DNA of 64,000 nt from an uncultured Clostridia bacterium. Its GTDB lineage: Bacteria; Bacillota; Clostridia; Christensenellales; Borkfalkiaceae. Of this stretch, positions 1 through 10,200 are shown piece by piece; the first letter of the stretch is position 1, and each line of letters opens with the position of its first letter. Location of the stretch: NCBI GenBank assembly GCA_934248055.1, contig CAKQKI010000007.1:39373-103372 (forward strand), written 5' to 3'. Made by a program: the position numbers and the translations under genes. Under the pieces are notes generated by a model, which searched no databases, had not been told where the DNA came from, and saw only the letters and a list, made by a program, of their open reading frames with translations.

Positions 1-20
1 GAATCCCGGAAGGAGAACTT

Positions 21-986
21 ATGAAAAAACTATCTTCAATTTTGATTTTTGCGGTTATTGCGGCGGTTTTATTGTGTTCATGCTCGAAAGGCGGCAATAT
101 TACCACGCCCGTACAGCATAAAGTAATATTTATGGACGGCGACAAAACGGTGTTTACTTATTACGTCGACGACGGAAAAGATTTTCCGACCGAAAAAATG
201 CCCGCGCCCGTACAAAAAACGGGTTATAACGTTTCCTGGAGCGACGGCGATCTGAAACTGCTTGTAAAAATCAAAAGCGATATTACGGTCAAAGCGGTAT
301 ATGCTCCTTGCGAATATAAAATCACCTTCGACACGGGAAATATCGGCGAGCCGATAAGCGACATGACCGTTACGTACGGCAGCGCGTATAACTTACCCGC
401 CGCAAAAAGCAATTCCGAGTCGAAAAAATTCGGCGGCTGGAAATCGGGAAACGACGATTTCGATTTCAGCGGCGTATGGAACGTGGCTGAAAACGTAACT
501 CTGAGCGCCGAATGGACGGACAGAAACACCGTAACTTTCAAATACGGGAACGACACTTTAAAAATACTGTACGTAAACGACGAACTCACGATAGACAAAA
601 CGCAGATTCCCACCGTTATAAAAGGTCGTTACTATAATCTTGAATGGAGCAGAACCGATTTTACAAACGTTACGGAAGATATTTCCGTAGAGTTGATTTC
701 AAAAACGCCTTACGAATACAAAATCACTTACGATTACGGCTCGAGATCGAACGACAAAAACTTAAAAAAATGCGATACGGACGGTAAAACCGTAAAATAC
801 GGAGAGAAAATCCCCGCTCTTTATAAGCCGTCGTGCAAAGGTTACGTTTTTATCGGCTGGAAAGACGAAGCGGGTAAAATCGTTAAAGAAGGCGAACGGA
901 TTTTTGATTACACGAGCGATATAAAAGTGGTCGCGGCGTGGGAAATCGATTTGAACGACGACGATAACTGGACCGATTTTTATTGA
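21..986 (+). CDS. Lipoprotein with four InlB-type (Flg_new) repeats
   Basis: A 321-residue exported lipoprotein. Residues 1-20 are a basic and hydrophobic signal peptide ending in a lipobox-like LLCSC, so it is probably lipid-anchored on the outer face of the membrane. The rest reads as four successive InlB/Listeria-Bacteroides-type repeats (about 33-97, 98-168, 169-230 and 231-311). Each has an aromatic beta-strand start such as YKITFDTG or YKITYDYG, and most end near a W-containing strand (GWK, AEW, AAWE). Such repeats are small beta-grasp-like modules of surface proteins, often adhesins; no enzyme domain is seen. The start has AGGAGA 6 bases upstream. A terminator follows at once. Ligand unknown. 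Confidence 0.8.
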   Translation: MKKLSSILIFAVIAAVLLCSCSKGGNITTPVQHKVIFMDGDKTVFTYYVDDGKDFPTEKMPAPVQKTGYNVSWSDGDLKLLVKIKSDITVKAVYAPCEYKITFDTGNIGEPISDMTVTYGSAYNLPAAKSNSESKKFGGWKSGNDDFDFSGVWNVAENVTLSAEWTDRNTVTFKYGNDTLKILYVNDELTIDKTQIPTVIKGRYYNLEWSRTDFTNVTEDISVELISKTPYEYKITYDYGSRSNDKNLKKCDTDGKTVKYGEKIPALYKPSCKGYVFIGWKDEAGKIVKEGERIFDYTSDIKVVAAWEIDLNDDDNWTDFY

Positions 987-991
987 TATTT

Positions 992-1016
992 AAACCTCGC
1001 TCACGCGGGGTTTTTT
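992..1016 (+). terminator. Rho-independent terminator
   Basis: The stem AACCTCGC/GCGGGGTT with loop TCAC is followed by six T residues. It lies directly after the small InlB-repeat lipoprotein gene. Confidence 0.8.
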
Positions 1017-1040
1017 ATTTGCTCAATGCGGCGGAAACAG

Positions 1041-1070
1041 TTGATTTTATATCCCGTTTTGTAGTATAAT
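1041..1070 (+). promoter_or_regulatory. Promoter of the DUF4011 helicase gene
   Basis: TTGATT and TATAAT are separated by 18 bases. This leaves a leader of about 140 nt before the helicase start codon at 1218. The leader contains GC-rich inverted segments but no riboswitch class I recognise. Confidence 0.55.
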
Positions 1071-1217
1071 TCGGGTGTGTATCGGACAAGAACGAGCAAA
1101 GCCTTGCAAACGCGCCGCGAATTACGCGCTTTTTGCAAATTTCATAACGGAGTATCGTTTTCGTCCGTCATTACGGCGCGATTCGGCGCAAGAACGTAGT
1201 TTTATAAGGAGCGTTTA

Positions 1218-4200
1218 ATGGAGCGCAAAAAAAAACCCGAAGAAAAAATAACACTTACCGTGGAAGCGGTCAGGTACGCGTCGTTCGCGGATTGTTATAC
1301 GCACGCGCCGCTTTTCACCGCGCTCAGAATAAATAACGAAGGCGCGGATTCGCTTACCGATTTCACTCTCGAACTTTCAAACGAAAACGGTCTTTTGAGA
1401 GATTTTGTCAAAACCATAGACGAAATACCGTTTGAAAGCAGCGTCGAAGCGGACACTTCGGACGCCGTTTCGCCGTTGTATTTTACAGGTCTTGAAACGA
1501 TAAAAGACGAAATCGTAAAAATCGTTCTTAAAAAAAGCGGAAAAGAAATCGCTTCTACAGAAGTTACGGTTACTGCGTTGCCGTTCGAATACTGGCAGGG
1601 CGCGGGCGGAAGAGAAGAGTCGCTCGCGGCGTTCGTAAGACCTAAACTTGCCGATTGCCGTCGGGTAAAAACGGAGATGTCCGCTCAACTTAAAAAGTGG
1701 AATGACAGCGGAGAATTCGGCGGTTACGACGACGCCGATAAAAATGCCGTAAGGCGCGTTATAGCATCGCTTTTTACGGTTTTACGCCGCTACGGAATAG
1801 AAAAAAAAGAATGCGATTTGTCGTCGCCTATAGAAGCGGGAAACGTTAAAATTTCAGGGGAACTTTCCGCCACGCCGCTGAGCGTTGCGATTTTTGCCGC
1901 GTCGGTACTCGAAAGCGCGGGGCTTAATCCGCTGCTTATTTACGGCGAAAAAGAAATAACCTGCGGCGTCTGGCTTTACGAAACCTGCCTGCAAGACGTT
2001 GTTTCGGACGATATTCAGAGAATAGGGCAGTACGTTTCCGAAGGGATAAACGGTTTGAGTTGTTTCGATCTCGACGACGTTTTTTCGGATAAAGCCGCGG
2101 CGTATTCCGTTTCGGAAAATCATTTTGCGGCGAAACTCGACGCGGGCGTTTACGACAGAATAATCGACGTAAAACGGGCAAGGCTCAACCGCATTACGCC
2201 TTTACCGTCACGCAATAAGACGGTAAAAGGCTATGAAATTCTTTCCGAAGACGAAACTTCGCCCGATTCCGCACCCGAAGATCTTTTCGTAAAGAAAAAA
2301 CTCAGTCTTGAAGGAAAACTCACGCGTGACAAGCAGTGGGAAAGGCGTCTTCTGGACCTTACGATGAAAAACGCCCTTTTAAATTTCCGCCCCGCGGGGA
2401 ATTCCGTACATATCGCGTCGGCAGACACCGATTCCGTATGTTCCGTCGTGAAAACGGGCGAACCCGTAAGGCTCGCTCCGTTCAACGTGCCGAACGTGAA
2501 TATTGCCGCCGAAAATCCTTTCGGGATAGGAAAAGAATTAAAAGGCGTTAAAGAACTTCTTTCGGAAGACGCTTCCGGCGGCATTCTTCGCACCGTGGAA
2601 AACGAAGAAATTCTTTCCGAAACTCTCGTAAAACTTTTTAAAAAGAATAAAGAAGCGGACGAAGAAACGGGCAGCAAAATTTTATATATCGCTTACGGAA
2701 TGCTCGCATGGGGAAATGCGGGCGAAGAAAAATACGCGCCGCTCGTTCTTCAGCCCGTCGAGTTGAGAACGGGAAAAGGAAGAACGGGTTACGAACTCGT
2801 CGCGGGGGACGAAGAATGTTCGATAAATCTCACTCTTTTAGAATACCTTAAACGGGAATACGACATCGACATACGCGGGCTTGACGGCAGTCTTCAGAGC
2901 CTTAAAATTTCCGAAGTGCTGGCAACGGTGAGAATGGAAGTTGCGGGAATGAGAAACTGGACGGTTACCGACGACGTTTTTCTTGCCACTTTCGGATTTT
3001 CGCGCTATCAGATGTGGAAAGATTTACGCAGAAACATAAGCGAATTTTCCAAAAACAAACTCGTTGCGGCTATGCTTGCAAACAAGCCGCTTGAAAAAAA
3101 GGCGGAAGAAAGCGTTCCGTCGGAAGACGAAACTTCGCCCGCGGAAGTACTTACTCCCGTTTGGGCGGACTCTTCGCAGTGGGACGCCGTGGAACTTTCA
3201 AGGCTCGGCAGAACTTTCGTTCTTCACGGACCGCCGGGAACGGGCAAAAGTCAGACGATAACGAATATCATCTGCAACGCCCTTCACGATAATAAAAGAG
3301 TTTTATTCGTGGCCGAAAAGCAGGCGGCTTTGTCCGTCGTTAAAAAAAGGCTCGACAATCTCGGCGCGGGCGATTTCTGTCTCGAACTTCATTCGGGGAA
3401 AACCAACAAATCCGACGTTTTGCAGAAACTTTCGTCTACTCTTGCGCTTGCGGGCGGCGAAGCGGACGCGTCGGTCGCTTCCGATGCCGAAAAAATAACC
3501 GTACTTAAAAAATCTCTCGGCGATTCTTTATCGGCTCTTCATAAAAAGCGCAGGCTCGGCGTTTCGGTGTACGAAGCGATGCTTATCTGTGACGAAAACT
3601 CTTCCGCGCCGGACGTTATGAATATCGAGAGCGGGTTTTACGATAAACTGACCCGTGAAAAAGTCGAGCGGTACGAAAATATGATTCGGCGTGCCGCCGT
3701 TTCCGCAAGGGAGTGCGGAGACGTTCACAATTCGCCGTTTTCGGACGTAGGGCTTACAGAATACGACGCCGACGTGAAAAACGCGGTGTACTGTTCCGCA
3801 GAAGTAATTATCGCCGAAATAAAGCACCTTAAAAGTTATATCGCGCTTTTCCTTGACCTTTACAGGCAGAGAATTTCGCGTTTAACCCGTAAAAAACTTA
3901 CTTTTCTCGAAGAAATAGTAAAAACGCTGTCGTCGGGCGAACTCGATAAATATCTGATAACCGACGAAGAAAAACTCGTAACTTTTTACAACGCGAACAG
4001 GCGGCTCGATAAAAATCTCGAAAAATATTACCGCACGTTCGATAAACTCGTCGAACTTAAAAAAGACGAGAAAGCCGAACTCGGCAAAGCGCTTTTAGAC
4101 GGCGCGGATATAACGCGTAACAAAACCGCGGCGGCTGTCGTTAAAAAATTGACGAAAGCGGCTAAAACGGTGTTTACGGAAGAATCGTATCTGTCGTCGC

Positions 4201-6860
4201 TCGAACTCCTTCTTGCCGTTCACGAAGACGCCGAAACGATTAAAAACGACGAAAAACTCTCTTCTAATTTCAAATCGGCGTTCAAAAAAACCGATTTCGG
4301 CGAAGGCAGAAAAAAATTTATCGCGCCGCTTTATAAACTGCACGACGCGGCGGCGGAAGTCTTTCTCGATTACAATGCCGACGTGCTTATGAGCGCGTGC
4401 ATATCGGCGAAAAACGGCTTTACCGCTCCCGTTTTAAACGGATTGCTTACTTCTTTAAAAGGGTTTTACGCCGCCGAAAAGGCGTTTAACAAAACGATAA
4501 AGTCAAAGAAAGAAAAAGCGGGCGAAGAAGACGTTCTCGACGCGTACGCTTCAAGAGCGGGCGCGCTTATAGAAAACGTGGATATGCTTGCCAACTGGTG
4601 TTCTTACCGCGCCGAAACGGAAGCGCTTGCCAAAGAAGGGCTTACTTTCGTTGCCGACGCACTCGAAAACGGCGAAGTCACCCCCGATAACGTTATAGCG
4701 GGATTCGAAAAGAATATTTACGGAAACTTTTTGAAAACGACTCTTTCGCTCGACCCCGTTCTTGCAAGATTTTCAGCCGCTTTACAGGAAGAAAACACCG
4801 AAACGTTAAGGCTTACTTTCGACGATTACGCCGCAGTCTGCCGCGAGCAGATACGCTCCGAACTCATATCTCGTCTGCCCCTTCCCGCAACCGAAGGAAA
4901 GTGCGGAATAGAACTTATGAATTTCAGGCGGATTGCCAAAAACAATATGCGCGGAATGAGTTTAAGAAAACTTTTCGACGAAATTCCCGAACTTTTAAAA
5001 ACCGTTGCGCCGTGCATGCTTATGAGTCCCGCGACCGTGGCGCAGTATCTCCGCGCCGAAAACGGTCTTTTTGATCTCGTTATTTTCGACGAGGCTTCGC
5101 AGATGCCCACCGCCGAGGCGATAGGTTCTCTGGCAAGGGGAAAATCGGCGATTATCGTGGGCGACCCGAAACAGTTGCCGCCTACCGCTTTCTTCAATTC
5201 AAGCAGATTTGACGAAGACGAAATAGAAATCGAAGATATGGAAAGCGTTCTTGACGACTGTCTTGCGCTCGGCGTAGAAGAAAGACATCTCCTATGGCAC
5301 TACCGCAGTAAGCACGAAAGCCTTATAGCGTTCTCGAACGCCGCTTATTACGGAAACAAACTTTGTACTTTCCCTTCGCCCGACGCTCCCGACAGCAGGG
5401 TAAAATTCGCGTATATCGAAGACGGTGTTTACGACCGCGGCTTTACAAAACGCAACAAAGCCGAAGCGGACGCTCTCGTAAAGGAAGTTATAAGGCGGCT
5501 TAAAGACCCCGTGCTTTCCCGTTCGAGTATAGGCGTGGTAACTTTTTCAAGCGTTCAGAAAGAATATATAGAGCGCAGAATTTCCGCGGCGATAGCCGAA
5601 GAAAAACTCGAAGAAAAAGCGTACGACCGCGAAGAGCCGATATTCGTGAAAAACCTTGAAAACGTGCAGGGCGACGAGCGCGACGCGATATTGTTTTCCG
5701 TGTGTTACGGCCCTGATAAAAACGGCAGAATTTCTTTGAATTTCGGTCCGCTCAATCAGGCGGGCGGGTGGCGCAGACTTAACGTCGCCGCGTCGAGAGC
5801 GCGGGAAGAAATGATAGTGTTTTCGTCCATTCGCGGCTCGATGATAGATTTATCGCGAACGAACAGCAAGGGCGTTGCGGGGCTTAAAGCCTTTCTCGAC
5901 TTTGCCGAAAAGGGCAAAACGTCGCTTGCCGTTTCTTCGGCGGACGTTGCAAAGCGCAAGGCGGGGCTCGGCAAATATATAGCCGCGGCGTTGTCGCAAT
6001 ACGGTTACGAATGCCGTTACGACGTGGGCGTTTCGGATTTCAAAATAGACGTTGCCGTTCTCGATCCCAAAAACAAACACAAATATATTCTTGCCGTTAT
6101 GTGCGACGGTACGAACAGGTTTTCCGTCAAAGACAGAAACGTTCTGCAGATTCAGACGCTCAAACGCAACAACTGGAACGTGATACGCGTTTTCGCCGTG
6201 AATTACTACAATAACCCGAAACGCGAATTAAAGCGCATAAAAGACCTTCTCGACCGCATTACCGGCAGAGATAAAAAAACGGGTTCGGGCATTGCGAGAG
6301 GACAAAGACCTTATAAATACGTAAAAACCGAGCAGTTGTGCGAAACCGCCGATTACGTTACTTCCGGCGTAAACGACAGCGCTATTATTTCGCGAATCAA
6401 AGCGGTTGCGGCGGCGGAAGAGCCTGTTTCGGAAAAATTCCTTATAAGAAGAACTCTTTCTACTCTCGGTATTATCAAATACGGCAGCAAAGTCGAAAAC
6501 CATATGCTCGGTCTTATCGGAGCGTGCGGTTTAAAACGCGAAAAAATGCTCGGCGCGTATTATTATCGCAAAACCGACAAACCCGCGGGGTTTGATAAAT
6601 TCAGGGTGGAAACGGGCGAGCGCGCCGTGAGAAGATACGAAACTGACTATGCGCCGAACGAAATCGTCGCGCTGATAAAAGCCGCGCTCGAAGATAAAGT
6701 CGCGCTGTATACCGACGAGATTTTTAACGTCGTTTGCGCGGTACTCGGAATTATAAGACCGGGCGAAAAATTCGCGGCATACGTAAACGATTGCATAACT
6801 CTCGGCGAAGACAAAGGTTTACTCGTCCGTTCCGTGTCCGACAGGATAACGCTTGCCTGA
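1218..6860 (+). CDS. DUF4011-type superfamily-1 helicase with C-terminal REase-like and DUF3320-like regions
   Basis: An 1880-residue multidomain protein. Residues about 130-335 resemble the transglutaminase-like segment of this family, but where relatives have a GTCLDL-like active-site motif this one reads ATPLSV. DUF4011 starts near residue 371 (RDKQWERRLLDLTMKNALLNF). Helicase motifs are intact: Walker A GPPGTGKS 671-678, Walker B FDEASQ around D1291-E1292, GDPKQLPP 1315-1322 and motif VI NVAASRARE 1522-1530. A restriction-endonuclease-like fold (MTES_1575/Vsr type) spans about 1590-1675 with IDVAVLD (D1611) and AVMCDG (1626-1631). A DUF3320-like helical tail follows. Proteins of this architecture are associated with antiviral defence; the single-gene Hhe system is the closest I recall. 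It has its own promoter and terminator and no partner gene. The Shine-Dalgarno AAGGAG lies before ATG 1218. Defence role is inferred from architecture. Confidence 0.85.
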   Translation: MERKKKPEEKITLTVEAVRYASFADCYTHAPLFTALRINNEGADSLTDFTLELSNENGLLRDFVKTIDEIPFESSVEADTSDAVSPLYFTGLETIKDEIVKIVLKKSGKEIASTEVTVTALPFEYWQGAGGREESLAAFVRPKLADCRRVKTEMSAQLKKWNDSGEFGGYDDADKNAVRRVIASLFTVLRRYGIEKKECDLSSPIEAGNVKISGELSATPLSVAIFAASVLESAGLNPLLIYGEKEITCGVWLYETCLQDVVSDDIQRIGQYVSEGINGLSCFDLDDVFSDKAAAYSVSENHFAAKLDAGVYDRIIDVKRARLNRITPLPSRNKTVKGYEILSEDETSPDSAPEDLFVKKKLSLEGKLTRDKQWERRLLDLTMKNALLNFRPAGNSVHIASADTDSVCSVVKTGEPVRLAPFNVPNVNIAAENPFGIGKELKGVKELLSEDASGGILRTVENEEILSETLVKLFKKNKEADEETGSKILYIAYGMLAWGNAGEEKYAPLVLQPVELRTGKGRTGYELVAGDEECSINLTLLEYLKREYDIDIRGLDGSLQSLKISEVLATVRMEVAGMRNWTVTDDVFLATFGFSRYQMWKDLRRNISEFSKNKLVAAMLANKPLEKKAEESVPSEDETSPAEVLTPVWADSSQWDAVELSRLGRTFVLHGPPGTGKSQTITNIICNALHDNKRVLFVAEKQAALSVVKKRLDNLGAGDFCLELHSGKTNKSDVLQKLSSTLALAGGEADASVASDAEKITVLKKSLGDSLSALHKKRRLGVSVYEAMLICDENSSAPDVMNIESGFYDKLTREKVERYENMIRRAAVSARECGDVHNSPFSDVGLTEYDADVKNAVYCSAEVIIAEIKHLKSYIALFLDLYRQRISRLTRKKLTFLEEIVKTLSSGELDKYLITDEEKLVTFYNANRRLDKNLEKYYRTFDKLVELKKDEKAELGKALLDGADITRNKTAAAVVKKLTKAAKTVFTEESYLSSLELLLAVHEDAETIKNDEKLSSNFKSAFKKTDFGEGRKKFIAPLYKLHDAAAEVFLDYNADVLMSACISAKNGFTAPVLNGLLTSLKGFYAAEKAFNKTIKSKKEKAGEEDVLDAYASRAGALIENVDMLANWCSYRAETEALAKEGLTFVADALENGEVTPDNVIAGFEKNIYGNFLKTTLSLDPVLARFSAALQEENTETLRLTFDDYAAVCREQIRSELISRLPLPATEGKCGIELMNFRRIAKNNMRGMSLRKLFDEIPELLKTVAPCMLMSPATVAQYLRAENGLFDLVIFDEASQMPTAEAIGSLARGKSAIIVGDPKQLPPTAFFNSSRFDEDEIEIEDMESVLDDCLALGVEERHLLWHYRSKHESLIAFSNAAYYGNKLCTFPSPDAPDSRVKFAYIEDGVYDRGFTKRNKAEADALVKEVIRRLKDPVLSRSSIGVVTFSSVQKEYIERRISAAIAEEKLEEKAYDREEPIFVKNLENVQGDERDAILFSVCYGPDKNGRISLNFGPLNQAGGWRRLNVAASRAREEMIVFSSIRGSMIDLSRTNSKGVAGLKAFLDFAEKGKTSLAVSSADVAKRKAGLGKYIAAALSQYGYECRYDVGVSDFKIDVAVLDPKNKHKYILAVMCDGTNRFSVKDRNVLQIQTLKRNNWNVIRVFAVNYYNNPKRELKRIKDLLDRITGRDKKTGSGIARGQRPYKYVKTEQLCETADYVTSGVNDSAIISRIKAVAAAEEPVSEKFLIRRTLSTLGIIKYGSKVENHMLGLIGACGLKREKMLGAYYYRKTDKPAGFDKFRVETGERAVRRYETDYAPNEIVALIKAALEDKVALYTDEIFNVVCAVLGIIRPGEKFAAYVNDCITLGEDKGLLVRSVSDRITLA

Positions 6861-6913
6861 AAATTCACAATAATTCACAATAATATATAGTAAGCGGCTT
6901 AACGCCGCGCTTG

Positions 6914-6952
6914 AAACGGGTAGCCGCGATTGTTCGCGTTTACCCGTTTTTT
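6914..6952 (+). terminator. Rho-independent terminator after the helicase gene
   Basis: AAACGGGTA pairs with TACCCGTTT, with an inner CGCG/CGCG pair, followed by a T run. A short tandem duplication (ATTCACAATA twice, 6863-6882) sits between the stop codon and this hairpin. Bases 6953-7070 are AT-rich and show no gene. Confidence 0.75.
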
Positions 6953-7070
6953 ATCGTAATAATACGTTCAACGGTATTGTAAATAAAAAATATTGCCGTG
7001 GTATAAATAAAATTTATGTTAAAGTAAAAAAATAGTTATAAGCAAGTGTATAATACGTGAATTTAATTGT

Positions 7071-7099
7071 TTGACAGTTTTTCCTTTTTGTTTTATAAT
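7071..7099 (+). promoter_or_regulatory. Consensus sigma-70 promoter for the surface-protein/MoxR cluster
   Basis: A perfect TTGACA, 17-base spacer and TATAAT. It is the only strong promoter I see ahead of the co-directional genes 7287-30553. It predicts a leader of about 180 nt. Confidence 0.85.
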
Positions 7100-7212
7100 A
7101 TTGTGTAAATTCGTATAAAGTGTTTAGCCACGAAAGACAGCGTTTAAACTCGGTCGCTTGCGGATAAATACGGTAAAACGCGGAAAACGCGTCAATAAGT
7201 TTTTTAAAATCC

Positions 7213-7252
7213 AAAGGAGATATCTCCTTTTTCGCTTGTTTTCACAAGCGAA
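7213..7252 (+). promoter_or_regulatory. Double hairpin in the leader of the giant lipoprotein gene
   Basis: AAAGGAGATATCTCCTTT (7213-7230) is a perfect 18-base palindrome followed by TT. Next to it TTCGCTTG/CAAGCGAA (7231-7252) forms a second hairpin. The first stem contains an AAAGGAG sequence resembling a ribosome-binding site. The pair could act as an attenuator, a stability element or a dimer-binding site; the sequence does not decide. Confidence 0.5.
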
Positions 7253-7286
7253 ACGGATTTAAACGAAGTTAAAACGGAGGTGTATT

Positions 7287-10200
7287 ATGAAAAGCAGAAA
7301 ACTTCTTGTTTATCTGTTGACGGCGATAATGGTCGTCGCTTCGTCGCTTTTTGCCTTTTCCTGTAAAAAGGAAGACGGTTTTAAAAGTCACGGCGAAGAA
7401 GACGTTTATTACGCCGAAGCAGGCGAAAGCGAGTATACCCTTGAATTGAAAAAGGGCGTTATCACGCTTAACGCCGACGTAACGAAAACGGGCACGTATT
7501 CGTTCGACGGAACCTTGTTCACTTATAAGTTCGACGGCGAAACTTTAACGGCAGACTATAAAGTGAATACGATAACTCTTTCGGAAAACGGCGTAAATCG
7601 TATCTATTACAGAAGGAGCGTCAATTATAGCGTTACTTATTACGTAAACGGCGATACTTTCAAAACGCAGAGCGTTGTAAACGGTAAAAAAGCCGTCAAG
7701 CCCGAAAATCCCGTTAAAGAAGGATTCGTTTTCGTCGGCTGGTATTCGGACGAAGGGTTTAAGTCGCTTTATAACTTCAACACGATGGTTACGGGCGATA
7801 AGAGCGTATACGCGCGCTTTACCGAAGCGACTGCCGATAACCGCGAATACACCGTAACTTTCTATGACGGAAACGTTGAAACCGAACGGAAAAAAACGCA
7901 GGGCGGAAAACTGTTCGGCGTGGAAAACCCGGTTACCGAAGGAAAATCGTTCCTTGGCTGGTATCTTTCCGATTATCAGGATAAAAATAAACTTACCCGA
8001 AAATATTCTGAAGATTACGTTTTCGATTCCGACGCCGATTTATATTCGGTTTATAAAGAAGACGTCGACGTAGCCGTTTCGGTTACTTCGGATAAAATAG
8101 AGTGGACGAAAACAGGCGTTTCTTCTTACTCCGTTTCTTTAACCATGCCCGACGGTTCTACGAAACTTCTCGGAACTACCGGCGCGACGTATCATAATTA
8201 CGATTTCAAATCCGCAGCGGCGGGCGATTACGTCGTAACCGTTACGGCAGGCGGCAAAGAATATAAGGCGTACTATAAAAATAAGGCGCTTGCGCGCGTT
8301 TGCGATTTCAAAGTCGTGGGCAACGCGATTACTTTCGCGCCCGTTTCGGGCGCCGAGCGTTATTATATAACCGTTAAATGCGGCAACGCTAATCACGCTC
8401 ATACCAAAAAAGATATCGGAACGGATACTTCTTTCGATTTTTCCGATTGCGTTATGACCGAAAAGGGTATCGAATTTATCGTTGAAGCGAGCGCAAGCGG
8501 TTACGCGACTTCCGTATCCGATCCTTATACCCTGATAAGAAATCTCGGACCCGTAATCGTCGCGGCAGACGCCGAAACGGACGTTATTTCCTGGAACGCC
8601 GTTGAAAACGCGGTGAATTACGTTATAACCGTTACCGCGGGCGGCGAACCCGAGATTTATAACGCGGGTATCGCTACCGAATTTTCGCTTAAAAAATACG
8701 CGGCAGGCGAAATAACCGTTAACGTTAAGGCAACCGCGAAAGGTTACAATTCTTCCTTTTCGGAAATAAAGTACGTAAAGGCTCATCTTTCAACGCCCGA
8801 AAACGTTAAAATTAACGGGAAAACCCTTTCGTTTGACGGTGTTGTCGGCGCAACGGGTTACGTAGTTAAAATAGGAAACGCCGAAAAGACCGCAGACGCT
8901 TCGATAACGGACAGAGTAACCGTATCTTTGGAAAACGAATTGTCGGCGGCGGGAGTTTACGCCGTTTCGGTAAAGGCGAAAGGCGCAACCGCAGATAAAG
9001 ATTCGGCGTACAGCGAAGAAATAAAAGTAATAAGCGGCGCGACGGTCGAAACCGCGGCGGCGGTTTACGAAAAAGGAAAAGTCGAATGGACTTCCGTTGC
9101 GGACGCCGTAAAATACGTTGTTAAATTGAACGGCGAAACCGTTCAGACGATTGAAGACGGTTCTTTCTCCGCTCCCGTAACGTTTAAAAGAAGCGGCGAA
9201 AACGCCATCGAAGTGTTTTACGTAACCGAAGGCGGCTCTGAAACCGCTCTTGCAAACGTAAAAGTTATCGTTTACGAAATTTCGTTCAACGCGGAAGGCG
9301 GAAACGACGTCGACCCCGTTTACAAAGCGGCGTACGACGACGTCGTATATCCCGTAACCGCTAAAAAAGGATATTCTTTCGGCGGCTGGTTCAACGCTCC
9401 CGGCGGATTGAGCGGCACGGGTTCGGAATACGTAAACGGCGCGTTCTGCGATAAGGCAGACGTTACTCTTTACGCTTACTGGACTGCAAAAACCTATAAA
9501 ATAAAACTGCATTACGGCGAAGCGGGCGACGACGAAGAAGCCGTTGTAACGTATAACCGCGAATACAGTCTTCCCACAGAGAAAAACAGCCCCGACGCAA
9601 CTAAAAACTTCCTTGGCTGGTTCTCGTTATCCGACGGCGCCGGCACGAGATACACCGACGAACTCGGCGACTCTTTAGCGGCTTGGGACTACGACGAAGA
9701 CGGCAGAGATTTTTACGCCGCATGGGTTGTGGCGTTTACGTTCAACGAAATCGATAACGGAAACGCGTATTCCGTATCCAAAGCAACTACCGCGGATTAT
9801 TTCTCGGTTCTTACGATTCCCGTTTCTTATAACGACAAATTCGTTACTACCGTAGAAGGCAGCGCGTTCCGTGGTTGCTCGTTGCTTAAAACGGTTAATA
9901 TTCCCGATACCGTTAAAATCATCGAAATCGGCACGGCGTTCCTTAGTTGCTCTTCTCTTGAAAACGTAAATATTTACGAAACCGAAGAAAGAGAAAAGGG
10001 CGCGTTCTCTTCGGTCGGCGGCGTACTTCTTTACGATAACGAATACAACGGAAAAGAACTCAAATACTTCCCGCAGGCAAGAAGGGGAGAATACGAAATA
10101 CCCGACGGCGTTGAAACTATCCCCGTTGCGGCGTTCAAAACGAGTAAAATAAGCAAAGTTACGATTCCCGCCAGCGTTACGACTATCGACGCGAACGCTT

